A stretch of 64,000 bases of DNA, from contig CM055113.1 of the NCBI GenBank assembly GCA_029204225.1, positions 21,287,798-21,351,797 on the forward strand. The letters are read 5' to 3'. The notes under the pieces are model-generated. The model was given only the letters and a program-made list of their open reading frames with translations. It ran no database searches and was not told the origin of the DNA. The DNA comes from Diphasiastrum complanatum (taxonomy: Eukaryota; Streptophyta; Lycopodiopsida; Lycopodiales; Lycopodiaceae). A program made the translations under genes and the position numbers. Below, one piece after another: positions 23,222 through 36,279 of the stretch; the stretch's first letter is position 1; every line of letters begins with the position of its first letter.

Positions 23222-23640
23222 ATTGTATTAGAAATGGAAGAACTGAGAGAATTTTGTATTTTATATTTTCTTTTGTTTTAGCGAGTCGATCAACGTCACA
23301 CACGTTGGCAGCCTGTCGCTCCTCTTACAGAAGTCACTATGTTCTCCTCGTTGGCAGACTTTCATGCATAGCTGATAATGCTAACAGTTTGCTAACATTG
23401 CTCTCTACTTCTACTCATCTCTCTATTAGTCTATCCTATACTTATCCCATTTGGGAAAATTACAAGATAATTTAGCAACAGCTTACAAGACAGGTTTAGA
23501 GATAATCATTGGTTAACTACCCCTTGATAACATTGCTTTTGGTGGCTAAGTGTGATAGTACAGTACTCCACGCTCGTCAAGCTAGCAACTGCTAGTTCGA
23601 CTTGTCCAGTTTTTGGGTTCGATTCGAGGTTCATCTTCAA
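23222..23640. other. Leader or LTR region upstream of Copia-D gag
   Basis: Non-coding, directly upstream of the Copia-D gag start on the minus strand, so it should contain leader and LTR sequence. I could not find a primer site or LTR boundaries. Confidence 0.35.
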
Positions 23641-23769
23641 CACTTCGGGTGCTTCAGCTTCGATGATTGTTCAAGCATTTGGTTGCAAAGCAAACGTCAA
23701 CAAGCACTTTGGCTTTGGCCTTCGGTCTTAGCCTTGTCTTCATCTTCGGTCTTTGACCTTCGGCCTTCG

Positions 23770-23856
23770 GGGTGTCTTTGACCTTTGAGGTGTCTTCGAC
23801 CTTCGAGGTGTGTTCGATATTCGGGGTGTCTTCATCCTTCAAGGGGTCTTCGACAA
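23770..23856 (-). repeat. 18-bp minisatellite (hexapeptide-coding)
   Basis: On the plus strand the unit is CTTCGACCTTCGAGGTGT with variants, about five copies. On the minus strand the frame 23905-23654 reads repeated (E/K)DT(S/P)K(V/A). It directly abuts a Copia RNase H fragment. Nothing shows that it is translated. Confidence 0.7.
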
Positions 23857-23995
23857 GGTTGCAAGAGTTCACCATTTCAGACAACACATTGAACTTCAAT
23901 TTCATTTTCTTAGAGAGAAAGTTCTAAACAAAGTTGTCGAATTAAGTTACTGTCATACCGACAGTATGTGGGCTGATATTTTGACAAGCTTGTGA
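23841..23995 (+). pseudogene. Short Copia RNase H C-terminal fragment
   Basis: VARVHHFRQHIELQFHFLRE followed by KVLNKVVELSYCHTDSMWAD and ILTSL matches the Copia RNase H end (HARTKHIE.Q.HF.RE...ADI.TK.L). About 50 codons only, without LTR. Confidence 0.8.
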
Positions 23996-24709
23996 ATAAA
24001 GTGGATCTTGAATGGATCCAAACTCCCAAAATACTTGGCTAAGATCTTTGCACAACAAGCTACAAAAGCTAGAATTGGCAAGCATCCTAATGCTACCTTT
24101 GATACACATGAACTTGACAAAGCATTCAAGAGACAAAAGAAACTAATAAAAGGTACTGATGGCAGCCAAAAACAACAGGATACCAGCCCTACAATAGCAC
24201 CCTACCACTTTTGGAAACCTCTTAAGATCATACACAAAAGCTTGTAGACAATACACAAAGCAATGCTCTCAATGGAGGAAGAAATTGTGACAATGATCTA
24301 TTGATCTCTCTCAACAATACAATAAGTTTCTCCAACCTGTTCTCCATGAATTTCAGCCTAATATAAGTGAGAGAGATGACTCTCTCTCCTCTCTCTAGAA
24401 CTTAGGACCCAAATTTAGGACACCAGTAGCCTAAAATAGCCAATTTTGGCCTATACGTCCAAATAACATGATTTTGGTGTCATTTCGAAGGTCCTAAAGT
24501 TTGAGACTTCTTCAACATGAAATATATACTAAATATAAGTATCTAGGCCTTTTTCACACGTGTGAAATGTTAGATCCAAAACTATGTACAAAAATTGCCA
24601 ATTTAGGCCTCAAACTAGCTAGGAAATGTTGACAATTTTCACAAAGCTCATGTCAAGGGAAAAGCATGTTGCTTTGTGCAACTTATTAAGCCTCATTTAG
24701 GATCCTAGG
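23996..24709. other. Unassigned, retroelement flank
   Basis: One plus-strand open frame of 79 residues (24008-24247) is lysine-rich and unrecognised. CT-rich patches lie at about 24370-24405. A palindromic CACACGTGTG is at about 24556. Confidence 0.4.
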
Positions 24710-25183
24710 TGTAAGAATCACCCTTATGAAGATTGGACTAGATCTTGTTGCAAACAAAAGGACACCTGTGGAGCAAAACCACCCAGCCAACAGGAACTGG
24801 CTAGTCAATACCCTAACCACTTCACCCCCATGCCATGGTGAATTAATGCAAGAGAGGAGAGGAAACCTGCCTCAAGAATATGAAATTCCAATAGGGAGAT
24901 GGGTGAGTTTCCATGGTAAGTATTCTCTCTCCAAAGAGAGAATATTCCCCTTAGGATCCCCATGTAGCCTATATTAAGCTATTGACCTCCTATTCTTGCA
25001 TTATAGCAGTCATAAACCATGCAACTGTCCAATTATAGGTATGGGCCCTCATATGATTATTAATTATCTTTATAGGCCAAGCTCGGAATGACGAGACATA
25101 GTCAATAACCATATACATTGGAGTGATTGGCTATCCATGTCAAGAATTACTCCGAATCCCACATACTGGATATGGACGTAACA
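24710..25183 (-). repeat. 3' LTR of a second LARD-family element
   Basis: On the minus strand it begins TGTTACG at 25183 and ends ATTCTTACA at 24710 (474 bp). It shares with the LTRs of the large element at 31360-44264 the segment GGGTGGTTTTGCTCCACAG, and the internal tract just before it (TTCTGAGGACAGAAC...TTTAAGGGGAG, 25215-25184) matches the tract before the 3' LTR at 43743-43776. Boundaries follow from the TG...CA ends and this comparison. Confidence 0.65.
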
Positions 25184-25975
25184 TTCTTCTCCCCTTAAAC
25201 CAGTTCTGTCCTCAGAACGAGTAACTAGAGGAGATCCAATTTGTATGCTTTTGACTCTTTTCCATGAATCATTATCCTCAATTTGACCAACCAAGCTAAG
25301 CAAGCACTCAGAGATAGAACGGTTTTTCAATTGTTTATCTCTAATCGTGTGAGTACTCTTTCAGGGTCCCAAGGTACATTGAGCAATAAGTCCTCCAAAT
25401 GGGTAAAATCTTCGATACATCTAACGATCATCATCATATAAACTAAATTACATGATATATAGGACGAGCAGTCGACCAAATTTGAAGATTAAGTTCAAAA
25501 GCTAACAAATCAATCATTTAACTTTCACTTTGACCTTGAAAATCAATTGATTTCAATATCAAATAAGTACTTAGAAATGGAATAATTCTCAAATTATATA
25601 TCTCTGCACTAAAGTACTATATCGACTTTTAGAAGTACGCTAAGAGTTAAATTTTCCTATTGGGCCTGATCCTCTCCAATCTAGTAACATCACCTCCATG
25701 TAACCTCAATTTACATGAATTGGGTGAAATGTCACCTTTCATTGGAAATCAATGTCCAAAAGTTAAATATCCAAATAATTATCCACAAGGAAAATTACTG
25801 GATTCCAAGAATATTCTTCCAACCCGATTGCTAACCAAATTATGAGTTCCAAATTCTACAATCAACCAAGTAATTAAAGACCATTATAACATCTGCCTTT
25901 AACAATATAAACTTTATACAATCACCTAGAACAACATCTAGATATTACAAAGTTCTGCTGAATTCCAATTGAATT
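25184..25975 (-). mobile_element. Internal part of LARD-family element (copy 2)
   Basis: This lies on the inner side of the LTR at 24710-25183 and carries the shared polypurine tract. It has no coding frame, as in the other copy. The far end is lost near the CT microsatellite at 26039. Confidence 0.45.
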
Positions 25976-26032
25976 CAGTGTTTATCCTTGATAAAAAGGC
26001 TGAAAATGAGGTGAATGTCAATTACGTGGGAG

Positions 26033-26160
<128 letters not shown>

Positions 26161-26478
26161 TCACGTTATTGCTATTTTTCCTAAAACCTTAAAAAAACCC
26201 TAAAAGAACCCAGAAAAATAATAAAACAGTGCCCCCTCTCTCTCCTATGCGCCTCTCTCTCTCCTATGCACACCTCTCCTTCTCTCTCTTGCCCTTTTAT
26301 ACCTTTCCATTTCTCTTTCTAGAAACTTCTCTTTCTATGGATTTCTAAAGTCACATGTTCTCTCTCTAGAAATTTCTATAGTCATGTCATTTTCAAGCAT
26401 TTCAAATGCACTTCAAATAAACTTTAGGTCAAACGTGGCCCAATCAAAAGGCAAGAAACTGGTTTTCTCCATGACTGT

Positions 26479-26481
<3 letters not shown>

Positions 26482-26514
<33 letters not shown>
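26482..26514 (+). repeat. (CT)n microsatellite
   Basis: 33 bp of CT. The flanks repeat the motif CTCTCTAGAAATTTCTA several times (26320-26640). Confidence 0.97.
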
Positions 26515-26517
<3 letters not shown>

Positions 26518-26749
26518 CCTGACTGAGTTCTTCTCTTTCTCTTTTGTGATTTTATGCATTCTCTCTATCTCTCTCTAGAAACTTATCTTTCTAGAAATTT
26601 CTAAAGACACATGTTCTCTCTCTAGAAATTTCTAAAGTCACATGTCAGATTTTCAATGCACTTCAATTGCATTTCAAGTGCCCTTCAAATACGTTTTAGG
26701 GCAAACGTGGACCAGTGAGAATATACAAAACGTGTTTTGTCTATCATTG

Positions 26750-27329
<580 letters not shown>

Positions 27330-27982
27330 TCACATGGTCACCTCGATGTGCTTGCTTCTTCCATGGAAAATTGGATTGTTTGCAAGAGCTTGTGCTAAAA
27401 TATTATCACATTTGACAATAGGTAGATCTTCATCCTTGATGCACTTTAGCTCCATAAGTAGCCTCTTGATCCACAATACTTCCTTAGTGGTTGTTGTTGA
27501 TGATAATGATATAGTATCTCGCTTCTTGAATTACCAAGATACAAGATTGCTTCCAATAAATATGGTACAAGCACTTGTGGACTTCCTATCCACCTTGTCA
27601 CTATGCAAAGTCTGAATCAAGACCTTGGGTCTTGTTTAAGCCCATACAAGCTTTTGAACAAGAGACATACTTTGGATTCTTCACCTTCTAAATTTATGAA
27701 ACCTTCGGATTGCTCCGTATAGACCTCTTCCTCAACGTAGCCATTGAGGAAAGCATTTGATACATCGAGATGAAACATTCTCCACTTGAAGTAGCATGCA
27801 ATGGAAATAATGACTCTTATTGTCACCATCTTGGCCATGACTGCAAAAATGTCTTCATAGTCAAGACCTTGGATTTGTGCATATCCTTTTATACATAGTC
27901 TTGCTTTGAATTTGTTAATCTGATAAACGATGAAGTTTATTCCAGTTGTTGTATTCAAGCAAATCAGATATTGAATCAATAA

Positions 27983-28052
27983 TGAATTGGGACTCGAACC
28001 TGCAAATTTCGTCTTGATAGGGCGATGCTCTAACCAATTGAATTACAATCCC
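27983..28052 (-). pseudogene. tRNA-Asp-like sequence (plastid trnD type), decayed
   Basis: On the minus strand from 28052 the sequence starts GGGATTGTAATTCAATTGGT and continues through TAGAGCATCGCCC, TATCAAGA and GCAGGTTCGAGTCCC. This follows organellar trnD-GUC through the T arm. The anticodon position reads ATC instead of GTC. The 3' acceptor strand does not match, so the cloverleaf cannot close. It sits in an insert of about 156 bp (27920-28075) that splits Copia RT between codons SI and NKF. It is either a fragment of organellar DNA or the head of a tRNA-derived SINE. It is not a functional tRNA. Confidence 0.65.
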
Positions 28053-28338
28053 ATTGAATATAGTTTAGTCATTATGTCGATAGATACATCATTGTTGTAC
28101 TTTATTTGAAACACCCCCTTGCATTCAGTAACATGCTTGTTGATAGGTGGATCCACAAACTCCCAAGTGTTGCTAAAAATCAAGGCATCATACTCTTTGG
28201 ACATGGCTTCAAACCACTCCTTGGATTGGAGTGCATCTTAGACATTTCTTGGCTCCTCATGAGAAATGAAAAAAGCATGATATGTGGTGGCATCTTCCAC
28301 TTGCTTGCCTTTCTCCACATATGTGAGCCATCTTGGCT

Positions 28339-28456
<118 letters not shown>

Positions 28457-29090
28457 CTTCTTGGTGTGATTGCTTGAAGATCCTCCTCCTCAAGCCTTGA
28501 CCCTAACATATCTTAATTTGAATCAAGATTGATGATTGTAGATTCTTCATGAGATGACTTGATCTCGGCCCCTTCCAAGTTGAGCTTTTGATCTTCATGG
28601 AAGATCACATCTCTACTTACAATAATCTTGTTTGTAGAGGGAAGAAAGACTCTATAGGCTTTCTTGGTTGATGAATATCCAACCATTACACCTTTGATAG
28701 AACTAGGATCATCCTTCTTCCTAGTCTCTAAAGGCACATGCACAAAGCAAATACAACCAAAGATTCTAAGGTGATCTACCTCCTAGAGCAAGATTTGGAA
28801 GTCTATTACAAAGGTAATTGGCACATGAAATTGCTTCTTCCAAAAAATTTGTTGCATCTCAAAGCTTTCAACTTACAAGAAAATTGATTTTCAACTAGAG
28901 CTTTAAACTTAAGGAAGACATCAAACACCATGGATTTAGAAACAAAAAATACACCCAGGAAAATCGTGTGTGATTATCTATGAAACTTACAAAGCAGGTT
29001 GCTCCTCCTTTGCTCTTGGAAGATGATAAGTGAACATTCTGAGTGTACTAGCTCAAGAGGATGATGAGTCTTGATGTTGGGTCTTGGAAA

Positions 29091-29560
29091 AGTCAACAAA
29101 TGGCTTGAGTTTTGGCCAATAAAACTCTCTTTAGACCAAGTCCAGATTTCTGTTTATACTCGGATGACCACACAAGGAACGTCATGACACTGATAATAAA
29201 GAATCCTCTTCTTTATCTCATCATCCGCTGGTACACAAAATTTCCCATTCTGAAATAGGAAACCACCTTGGATAGAGCTTTTCCAGATATGGACGAAAAA
29301 GATTGTTTCATCATCTATTGGAATGTAGCTGGTGCATTCGTCAACCCAAAAGGAAACACGAGAAATTCATAATAACCAAATCTCATCCGAAAACCAATCT
29401 TTTGCACATCACTCAGATGAATACTAATCTGATGATATCCGGTTCTAAGATATATCTTTGTGAAGTATTTAGCTACACCTAATCGATCTACCAGATCATC
29501 CATACAAGCCAATGGATATTTATTTTATAGTTACTGTGCTGATATTCCAAGGAATATTCT
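29091..29560 (-). pseudogene. Gypsy RT and integrase zinc-finger fragment
   Basis: The minus frame 29512-29315 reads [19 protein letters not shown], then [13 protein letters not shown] and [20 protein letters not shown], which is Gypsy RT fingers and palm. Directly after it the sequence jumps to an integrase N-terminal region (QNGKFCVPADDEIKKRILYY, then CHDVP and LLAKTQAIC with frame changes, 29260-29100). Palm YLDD, RNase H and connection are deleted. Another independent Gypsy copy, not the one at 1-2735. Confidence 0.87.
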
Positions 29561-30581
29561 AGCCATCCTGCCGAACATCTTTAAAAATACAAGCAGGATA
29601 GAATTTAAACGCAGAACTTGCCCATCTGGTTTAGGCTTTTACTTTATCCGTAATGGCTTAAGTTATTCAATTCTAAGTTTCAAGTTATGTAAAAGTTAGT
29701 CACGAAGGCCTATTGGGGGTTTGTCCCATGGCACTAATGTGATTCAAAGTTAAGTTAGTCTAAGTGGCTTACTTGTCCCACAGTGCCTTTCTGTAAATGA
29801 CCACCACTCCAAGTATATATAGGAGTGGAAGAGTCCATTTTCGAGAAGAACCTCATTTGCAATACATGCCTATCTTGTCTCTGAGTGTTGTGGTTTCATG
29901 TATTGTGTTACTTCACATTGTATAGTACACTATTTATCTGGCAACAGATTAAATTAATCTAGGTCCTCCATTCTCTAGTAGAGTAAGCCTTAGAGGAGGA
30001 GATTTTGATTAGGGTCATTATGGTTAAGCTGTCATTTGTAGTTGTTAAGGAGAGAAAAGAGAGAAGAGTGGATGTTACCTAATACTCACCCTATGTTCAT
30101 AATGCTCTTCCCATCCTCTTGCTCAAGCTAGTTGGAGAAGCCATAGCGTAGACTAGTTGGGAGACTGCCATAGTCATGCTAGATGGAGCCATAGCCGATG
30201 GAGGATGTGAAACGTACAACATTGGCGCCGTTGCCGCTCTTTTCTTGCTTTCTCTTTGTTTTTCAAGCTATTTCTTGCTTGTTGCTTTCTTTTGTTGCTT
30301 GTTGGTTTCCTTTTGTTGCTTGGTGCTTTTTGCTTTTTGCTTTCTTTTTTCCAGCAACCCTTTGTTGCTTGTTTTTTCTTTTAAGATGGATCATAGACAA
30401 TTTTTGAGCTCATAGAGGGTTTTTGAGCACTAGAGGCCATTTGGTGAAGGTGAGGGAGAGCCTTCCCCATGTTTTATCTGTTATTTTCAGTTGGGACTTA
30501 TGCTTGTTTCATGTTAGACTCATTTCCAGATCACTTTAGAGATATGGGATGTTGAGTTCAAATCCTATATGGGTTTGAGAA
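29561..30581. other. Unassigned; possible LTR remnant and T-rich stretch
   Basis: 29690-29960 has LTR-like character with a TATA box (TATATATA, about 29814), but no paired copy or primer site. 30235-30370 is T-rich with reiterated TTGCTTGTTG/TTGCTTTC; overlapping hydrophobic frames there come from base composition. Confidence 0.4.
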
Positions 30582-31105
30582 ACCATAAATTTCTAATGAA
30601 AATAGTTCTAGCCATCAGTGTAGATCGCATTTCTGAGGCAATATCCATCGGATGTGTCTACGTGAACTGAGTGCACTCTTTGAGCCAATCAAGAACATTT
30701 CTGCTATGGCCAGCAAGGACATTTATGTTGCCAACCTACAGCACATATCAGTTGGCTTCTCAACCATAAGTTTCTAATGAGAACAGTTCCGGCCATCAAT
30801 GTAGATCGCATTTCTGAGGCAATATCCATCGGATGTGTCTACGTGAACTGAGCTCACTCTTCCAGCCAATCAAGAACATTTCTGCTATGGCCAGCAAGGG
30901 CATTTATGTTGCCAACCTATAGCTCATATTAGTCGGCTTCTCAACCATAAATTTCTAATGAGAACAGTTTTGGCCATCAATGTAGATTGCATTTCTGAGG
31001 CAATATCCATCAGATGTGTCTAAATGAACTGAGCGCACTCTCCCAGTAAAACAAGAACATTTCTATTGTGGCCAGCAAGGGCATATATGTTGCCAACAAA
31101 AAGCT
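30582..31105 (+). repeat. Three tandem 181-bp repeats
   Basis: Units start ACCATAAATTTC (or variant) at 30582, 30763 and 30944, exactly 181 bp apart. The third is slightly degraded at its end. Sequence differences are a few per unit. The unit length is in the range of plant satellite monomers. Confidence 0.92.
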
Positions 31106-31359
31106 CTAAAAAATTAATACAAATTAGCTTCTAGGACAATTCTCCATAAACCACAAAAAAAATCAAGAGAGACATGGATCTTAACTTTTGCTAGCAGTCG
31201 CACTTTCAAGAGAGAATACTTCTACCAATTGCACCTTCAGCAAGCAATATCCATTGCTAATGGATCGCACTTGCAGAGGCAGAATACATTGTCAAATAAA
31301 TGCACCTTATGTGCCATCATTCAAGCAGCCATCAGTAGAGTTTTAAACAGGGGGACTTT

Positions 31360-31853
31360 TGATAACTTTTACACTCCTCAAGTTAAAGGACTTGGAATAG
31401 TCCTAATATGGTAGACCGGCCCTCCAGTGTACAAGATTATTGGTCACGCCTAGATTTTATTCCACATCGAGGCCTGTTGATGACTAATGACCTTGAGAGG
31501 ACCCAGACACTCTAATTGAGACATATGGAGTAGTGCATGTATATGTGACTGATATAGGTAGGAGGTATGCATGTAGAGCTGTAACCTATTTATAGTTGAC
31601 CTGCATGGGAATTGCATGTGCTCATGCACTGGATCCTACTTTCTATATATTGAGGTAGTGATTATTCCGTCGACGACTTAATCTAGTTACCTGATGAGCT
31701 TTTCTCCTCTTGCTATCACATTGGCATGGCTTGGGGGCTAGATCTAGGAGGATTCTCCAGGAGGGATCTAGGTTTGGTTGGGTGGTTTTGCTCCACAGTC
31801 TCTCTTGTGTTTTCCTATCCTCATCTTAGGGGTTTTCCCTAGTGGTCTTTACA
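31360..31853 (+). repeat. 5' LTR of LARD element
   Basis: About 494 bp, ends CTTTACA. Its first ~25 bp (TGATAAC...) differ from the start of the 3' LTR (TGTTATGG...), so the left boundary is less certain than the right. Confidence 0.8.
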
Positions 31854-31854
31854 T

Positions 31855-31866
31855 TGGTATCAGAGC
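31855..31866 (+). other. Primer binding site of LARD element
   Basis: TGGTATCAGAGC, one base after the LTR. Initiator Met-tRNA primer site. Confidence 0.9.
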
Positions 31867-34710
31867 CGGCTAAGATGCGGTTTTTGGATGGGATGGAGAG
31901 AAGTTTTACATCAAATCGGAATTGGAACGCACTTGGATTCACATCTTGGATGGAGTGCTATTTTTTTCAAGGGAATTGGGTTTGGATTTACTGATTCTTG
32001 TTGGAAGCATGCTTTTCAAACTTGGTGGTAGAGTGCTCTTCTCCTTGTTTGATTTTATAAAGATGCTGTGAATTAGTGAGGAATTCATTCTTATTTTCTG
32101 AAACCTTGAAAAATTTATGTTTGAAGTAAAATGTTCTGCATGTGTAGCTCCACTCCCTTGTTTAAATCTATTTTTTTTGGATGAATAAATTGCATGAATC
32201 CATAACGTTTTGGACGGTTTGGGATTCAGATTTAGTAGCAAGATGTTTGTTGATAGATTGATGAGGAATCGATTTATCCTGCATAAATAAACAGATTGTT
32301 ACAAGAAATCTTGAATTTGTTTGGTTGCATGTGAGGATTTCTGGTCTTGTAAAACTAATCCTCTTGTAATTTATGCAAATTGAAAAACTGAAAACATGGA
32401 ATGGATTTGGAAATTGCTGTTCTTCTAGAAAAACAGATAAGGGTTTGGATTGAGGATTGCATGCAATAGAACCCTATTTTAGTTGCTAATCTTCTACCAG
32501 TTTTGTTCAATCATTTCCTTCTGAGATTAATGCATGCATGAGAGTCAGTTCTGGGTATCTGAACTAGAGTTCCTGCAATAATATCAGCAGTACAAAGGTG
32601 TGTTTATCACCTTTTCCGGGTGTTGGATAGATGATTGAAAAGAGGTGGTGTTGAACACCCTGACTGGTAGATGAGTTGAGTGGCTATGGGACGCTTTTTC
32701 ATAGCATAAGCTATTCTGAGTGAGGGCATTAAGAAAACCCGCGATTGCTTTGATTAGTTCAGCTATTGGCTGCCAGTATTGCTTGGATAGATCAGATTCT
32801 TGGTTGAAACAGCTGTAAAGCTGATGGATCCCTTCTGGTCATTGATTCTGCAAAGGATCAGCTGAAGCAACTCACTGATGGCGATCAGACGGGCGCACCT
32901 TTCTGTCTCTTCACCTTGTGAAGAAGCGATGGATTCTCGGTAGTTGAAAGGAAAATAACTCTCTCTTACTTGCATGGGTAGTCGCGATTCTGCATACTTC
33001 TGAATCCAGAAGGAAGAGCGACTGCAAGGAGGAAAGAGATGACTTGATTTTTTGTAGCAGAGGCAACTGTGGCATAAAAAATCTGAGATGGGATGGCAGA
33101 TGGCCCAGAACAGGGTGCGAGCCTGCTGAATCTCTCTCTCGCCCTCCTGGTAATCTGATTTTGTGATTGTGAAATCATTGTCTGGTTTGTGGTGCTCGGA
33201 ATGTGTCTGAAAGCGAGATGTTGAAGCGCTGAGGAGGGCTGAGTTGATGCACGATGTTGTGTAGTCCCTGCCTGCGGGCTATCTTCTTCTCTCCCTCTCG
33301 CTTGGTGAAGCTCTCTCTTTCGGGCAGCCTCTTTCCTTGTGTTGGTGGCGGCTGTTGCAGCTGGCCTCCTCTTTGGATAACCTATTAGGATTTTTGCATG
33401 TGGGACTAGGCTTTTGCCTTTTGCATGGTTTTTTTTGGGTGCTTAGTTGATTCTGTTGCATGGGGTAGGACGACAGTTGGTTGAATTGCATGAACGTGCG
33501 TATCGATGCTTTTGCATGCTGGTTGATTGAGGTTTTCTATGGACTTGATGTTTGGTAACTTGAAAGTTGATTCCAAATGGGTTGCAAAATCGACTCGGTG
33601 AATTAAGTTACTAGCACCCAGTAAGAGGAATTTCGGTTTCATGGTGCTTGGTTGTCAATGCTAGAACCTTGGTTTTTGGATACTGTTTCCCGGTCTTGGC
33701 AGGAGGAATTTATTTTTTCTTCTTCTCCATGGGCAATATGCATGCTTTAGGCCTTATCAACTTGACAGTCAACTATAAGCCTAGTTTTTGAGAACTTAAT
33801 ACTATTGTTTTTGTGTCGAGCTGTATCAATCGGTTTGAATTTTTCTAAATTGATCTTGACAAAACGATGGTAGTGGTAGTACCCAGTTAGTGTGAATTTT
33901 GGGTCCCTGGTACTGTGCTTTTTATCGGTTTAACTTTGGAATAGAAATATTCCCAGAAATTAAGTTAAACGGTAATTTGTATGGTTCTTCCTTTTCGACT
34001 TCGATGCTACACCGATAGGTTATCCTAAAAGATTTGGATCTTTAGGATTGTGGAAACTAAAACTTTTCAGATACTTGTTAAAGTGAATAAATGGAATAAG
34101 ATCGTAATTTTTGGGAGGTAGTTCTATATTCGATTAAAAAACAAGTGTATCGAATATCGTAAAGAATACCCGGAACCAAATTTTATTGATTTTCTATTGA
34201 TTCAAGCAACTTTAATGAAGTAATGAAAATAAATCGGTGTGGTCAAAAAGGAAGTAGCCTAGCATTTACTTGTGTCAATGGAATTTTCAAGAACCTTCAC
34301 TAAAAGAATTTTTGGGTGACCGAAAAATCTAAGGGAGGAAGAAAATGAGGCACCCGAGTAGGTAAATGTGATAGTGTTGTGTAATTTGGGTTGGTTAAGA
34401 ATCCCTATTTGGAAATTCCATAGCACCGGTTTTTTTGAATTCATTAAGTTGAATTCATTTTGAATATCTATTGGACCATGAGTTGACCCTATTTCGTTAT
34501 GGAAAATTGTGACATGGAATGAGAATGACACTGGGTTCACATTTGTACTGTGAGTACCTTATTCCTAAGAGTTGTAACTCTCAGATGGTAGGAATTCGGG
34601 AGTATAGTACCAACCAAATGGGTTGTTTATGTGACAGTAAAACCATGTGCAGATTCTTGTTAAAATCACAATTTTGGCAATGGATTATTGTGAACCATAT
34701 GGGGGTACAG
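31867..34710 (+). other. Non-coding interior of LARD element, left half
   Basis: No frame longer than about 100 residues and none with retroelement motifs. No microsatellite or gene signal. Confidence 0.6.
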
Positions 34711-34980
34711 TCAGAATTAAAGTAGAATCACTGTGTTACTGTACTGTGGGTCCTATCAGTGGATAAGGATCAGTTGGCCTCGCCACGAGGCAAGTTGATG
34801 AGACACGCGTCCCACCAACGGCAACCTGGGTCATGCATGGGTTGCCTGAGTGAACAACTATATGTATAGTGTAATTTCATTTTGAGAAATACAGTTGCTA
34901 TGTGACTTTGCTGTGGAGAGTGTTTTCTGTCTATGTTACTGTGTAGCATGATCTGTGTTCCTATGCAAAGCAAATTCTAA
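34711..34980 (+). repeat. 5' LTR of Copia-B
   Basis: Starts TCAGAATT (the 3' copy has TTAGAATT) and ends AATTCTAA, an inverted terminal match. Confidence 0.92.
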
Positions 34981-34982
34981 GT

Positions 34983-34994
34983 TGGTATCAGAGC
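34983..34994 (+). other. Primer binding site of Copia-B
   Basis: TGGTATCAGAGC two bases after the LTR; Met-tRNA type. Confidence 0.92.
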
Positions 34995-36279
34995 CGTACA
35001 GGGAGTGTACACAGTACAGTGTCGTCGTTGAAGAGAGCTTCGAGAGAAAAGCAGTCTTCTGAGAGTTCGGGGTTTACGACGGGCTGGAGACGAAAAGTGA
35101 AGCACTGGTGCATGGTTTCTAGCATACAAAGGTTTGCTAGGCGTGAAACTACGTGAGGATTCACAAACAAGGCTTATCAGTTGAAGAAACAGAATTCTAA
35201 AAATTTCGTAAAGTAGCTGCTTGGTGTTTGCAATCGGTGTGCATCAGAACGGACACTGTTTGACGAACGGTCTGAAGTATCAGATTCCTAGCTATAGGGT
35301 GACCTCAGAGCAAGAGGACTTGCTTGTTGAAGAGCTGTACAGAGGCTATCAAGTGCCAAGAATGGTGTAGAAAACCTAGTTTAGGGTTTACATATGTAAA
35401 AGCCTGGATCTTGAGCTGTAGGAGAGCATTATTAAAGCTGTAAAAACGTGTAGGAGGGCGCCCTGGAGAGACTAATCAGTAGGTAAATGGCCGTGGATAG
35501 CCGCAGGCAGTGTAGAGCGCTGGATCAGATTCAATGAAGGTGTAAAAATCGTCATTCACCATAGCTTGTGAAAGAAATGAAGAGAGGAGGTTGCGGCCGA
35601 GTCTGCGCACCCAAACCAGTCTCCTACATAGTGTTTTGAAGTGAGCCAGCGGTTGGAAGGGCTTCCATCAGTGCACAAAAGTGTGCAGAACCATTGGATT
35701 TCGTGGCATCTGGATGGACGATGGAGATTAAACGAGATTGGGCCATTGGATCCTGATAAGCCATTGAATTTATTTAAATCCACATGAACTTCGATGGAAG
35801 GGACCTGAAGTGTAATTCACATTGCAACTTCATTAAAAATTTTCAGTTTGAAGTGAGAGTTGGGTCCAAATTCACTGAAGGGTGGAGTTTCTTTAAAGTG
35901 AAAAAACAGTTCTAAAGTTCTAAAAGTCCCTATTTTCTAGTCCTTTGCCCGTTTTGACCAAACGAAAGGCTATAACCTCCAAACGAAGGGCACCCGGACT
36001 GTACCTACAAGTACGGTACAACAAAACAAAGTGATTGCAACGGAGAAAGTGTTCGGAGTGTGCCAGAAGTGATTTCACCATTCCACTGGGCACATTGTTG
36101 GAAGTTGACAACTGAGTGCATTTCGGAAGGCGATGCCGATTTGGCTTTCAAATTGGTGGAAAAGCGGCGAGTGGCTTGGTAAGGGAAAAAGTGCAGGTCA
36201 TTATTTCCAACTTTTGACATCACTGTTGGTCTCGACATATTGTTTTTAGCCTACGGCAGAAGTTTCAAGCAGTTTTGCG

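Noticed and set aside
27983..28052. Functional tRNA gene
   Set aside because: The acceptor stem cannot pair and the anticodon position is changed; only a decayed tRNA-like sequence.
30176..30415. Hydrophobic 79-residue frame resembling a membrane protein
   Set aside because: It stems from T-rich reiterated sequence (Phe, Leu, Cys codons); two overlapping frames look equally hydrophobic.
32241..33642. Several minus-strand frames of 70-100 residues in the LARD interior
   Set aside because: No motif, no splice context, unremarkable lengths for chance.
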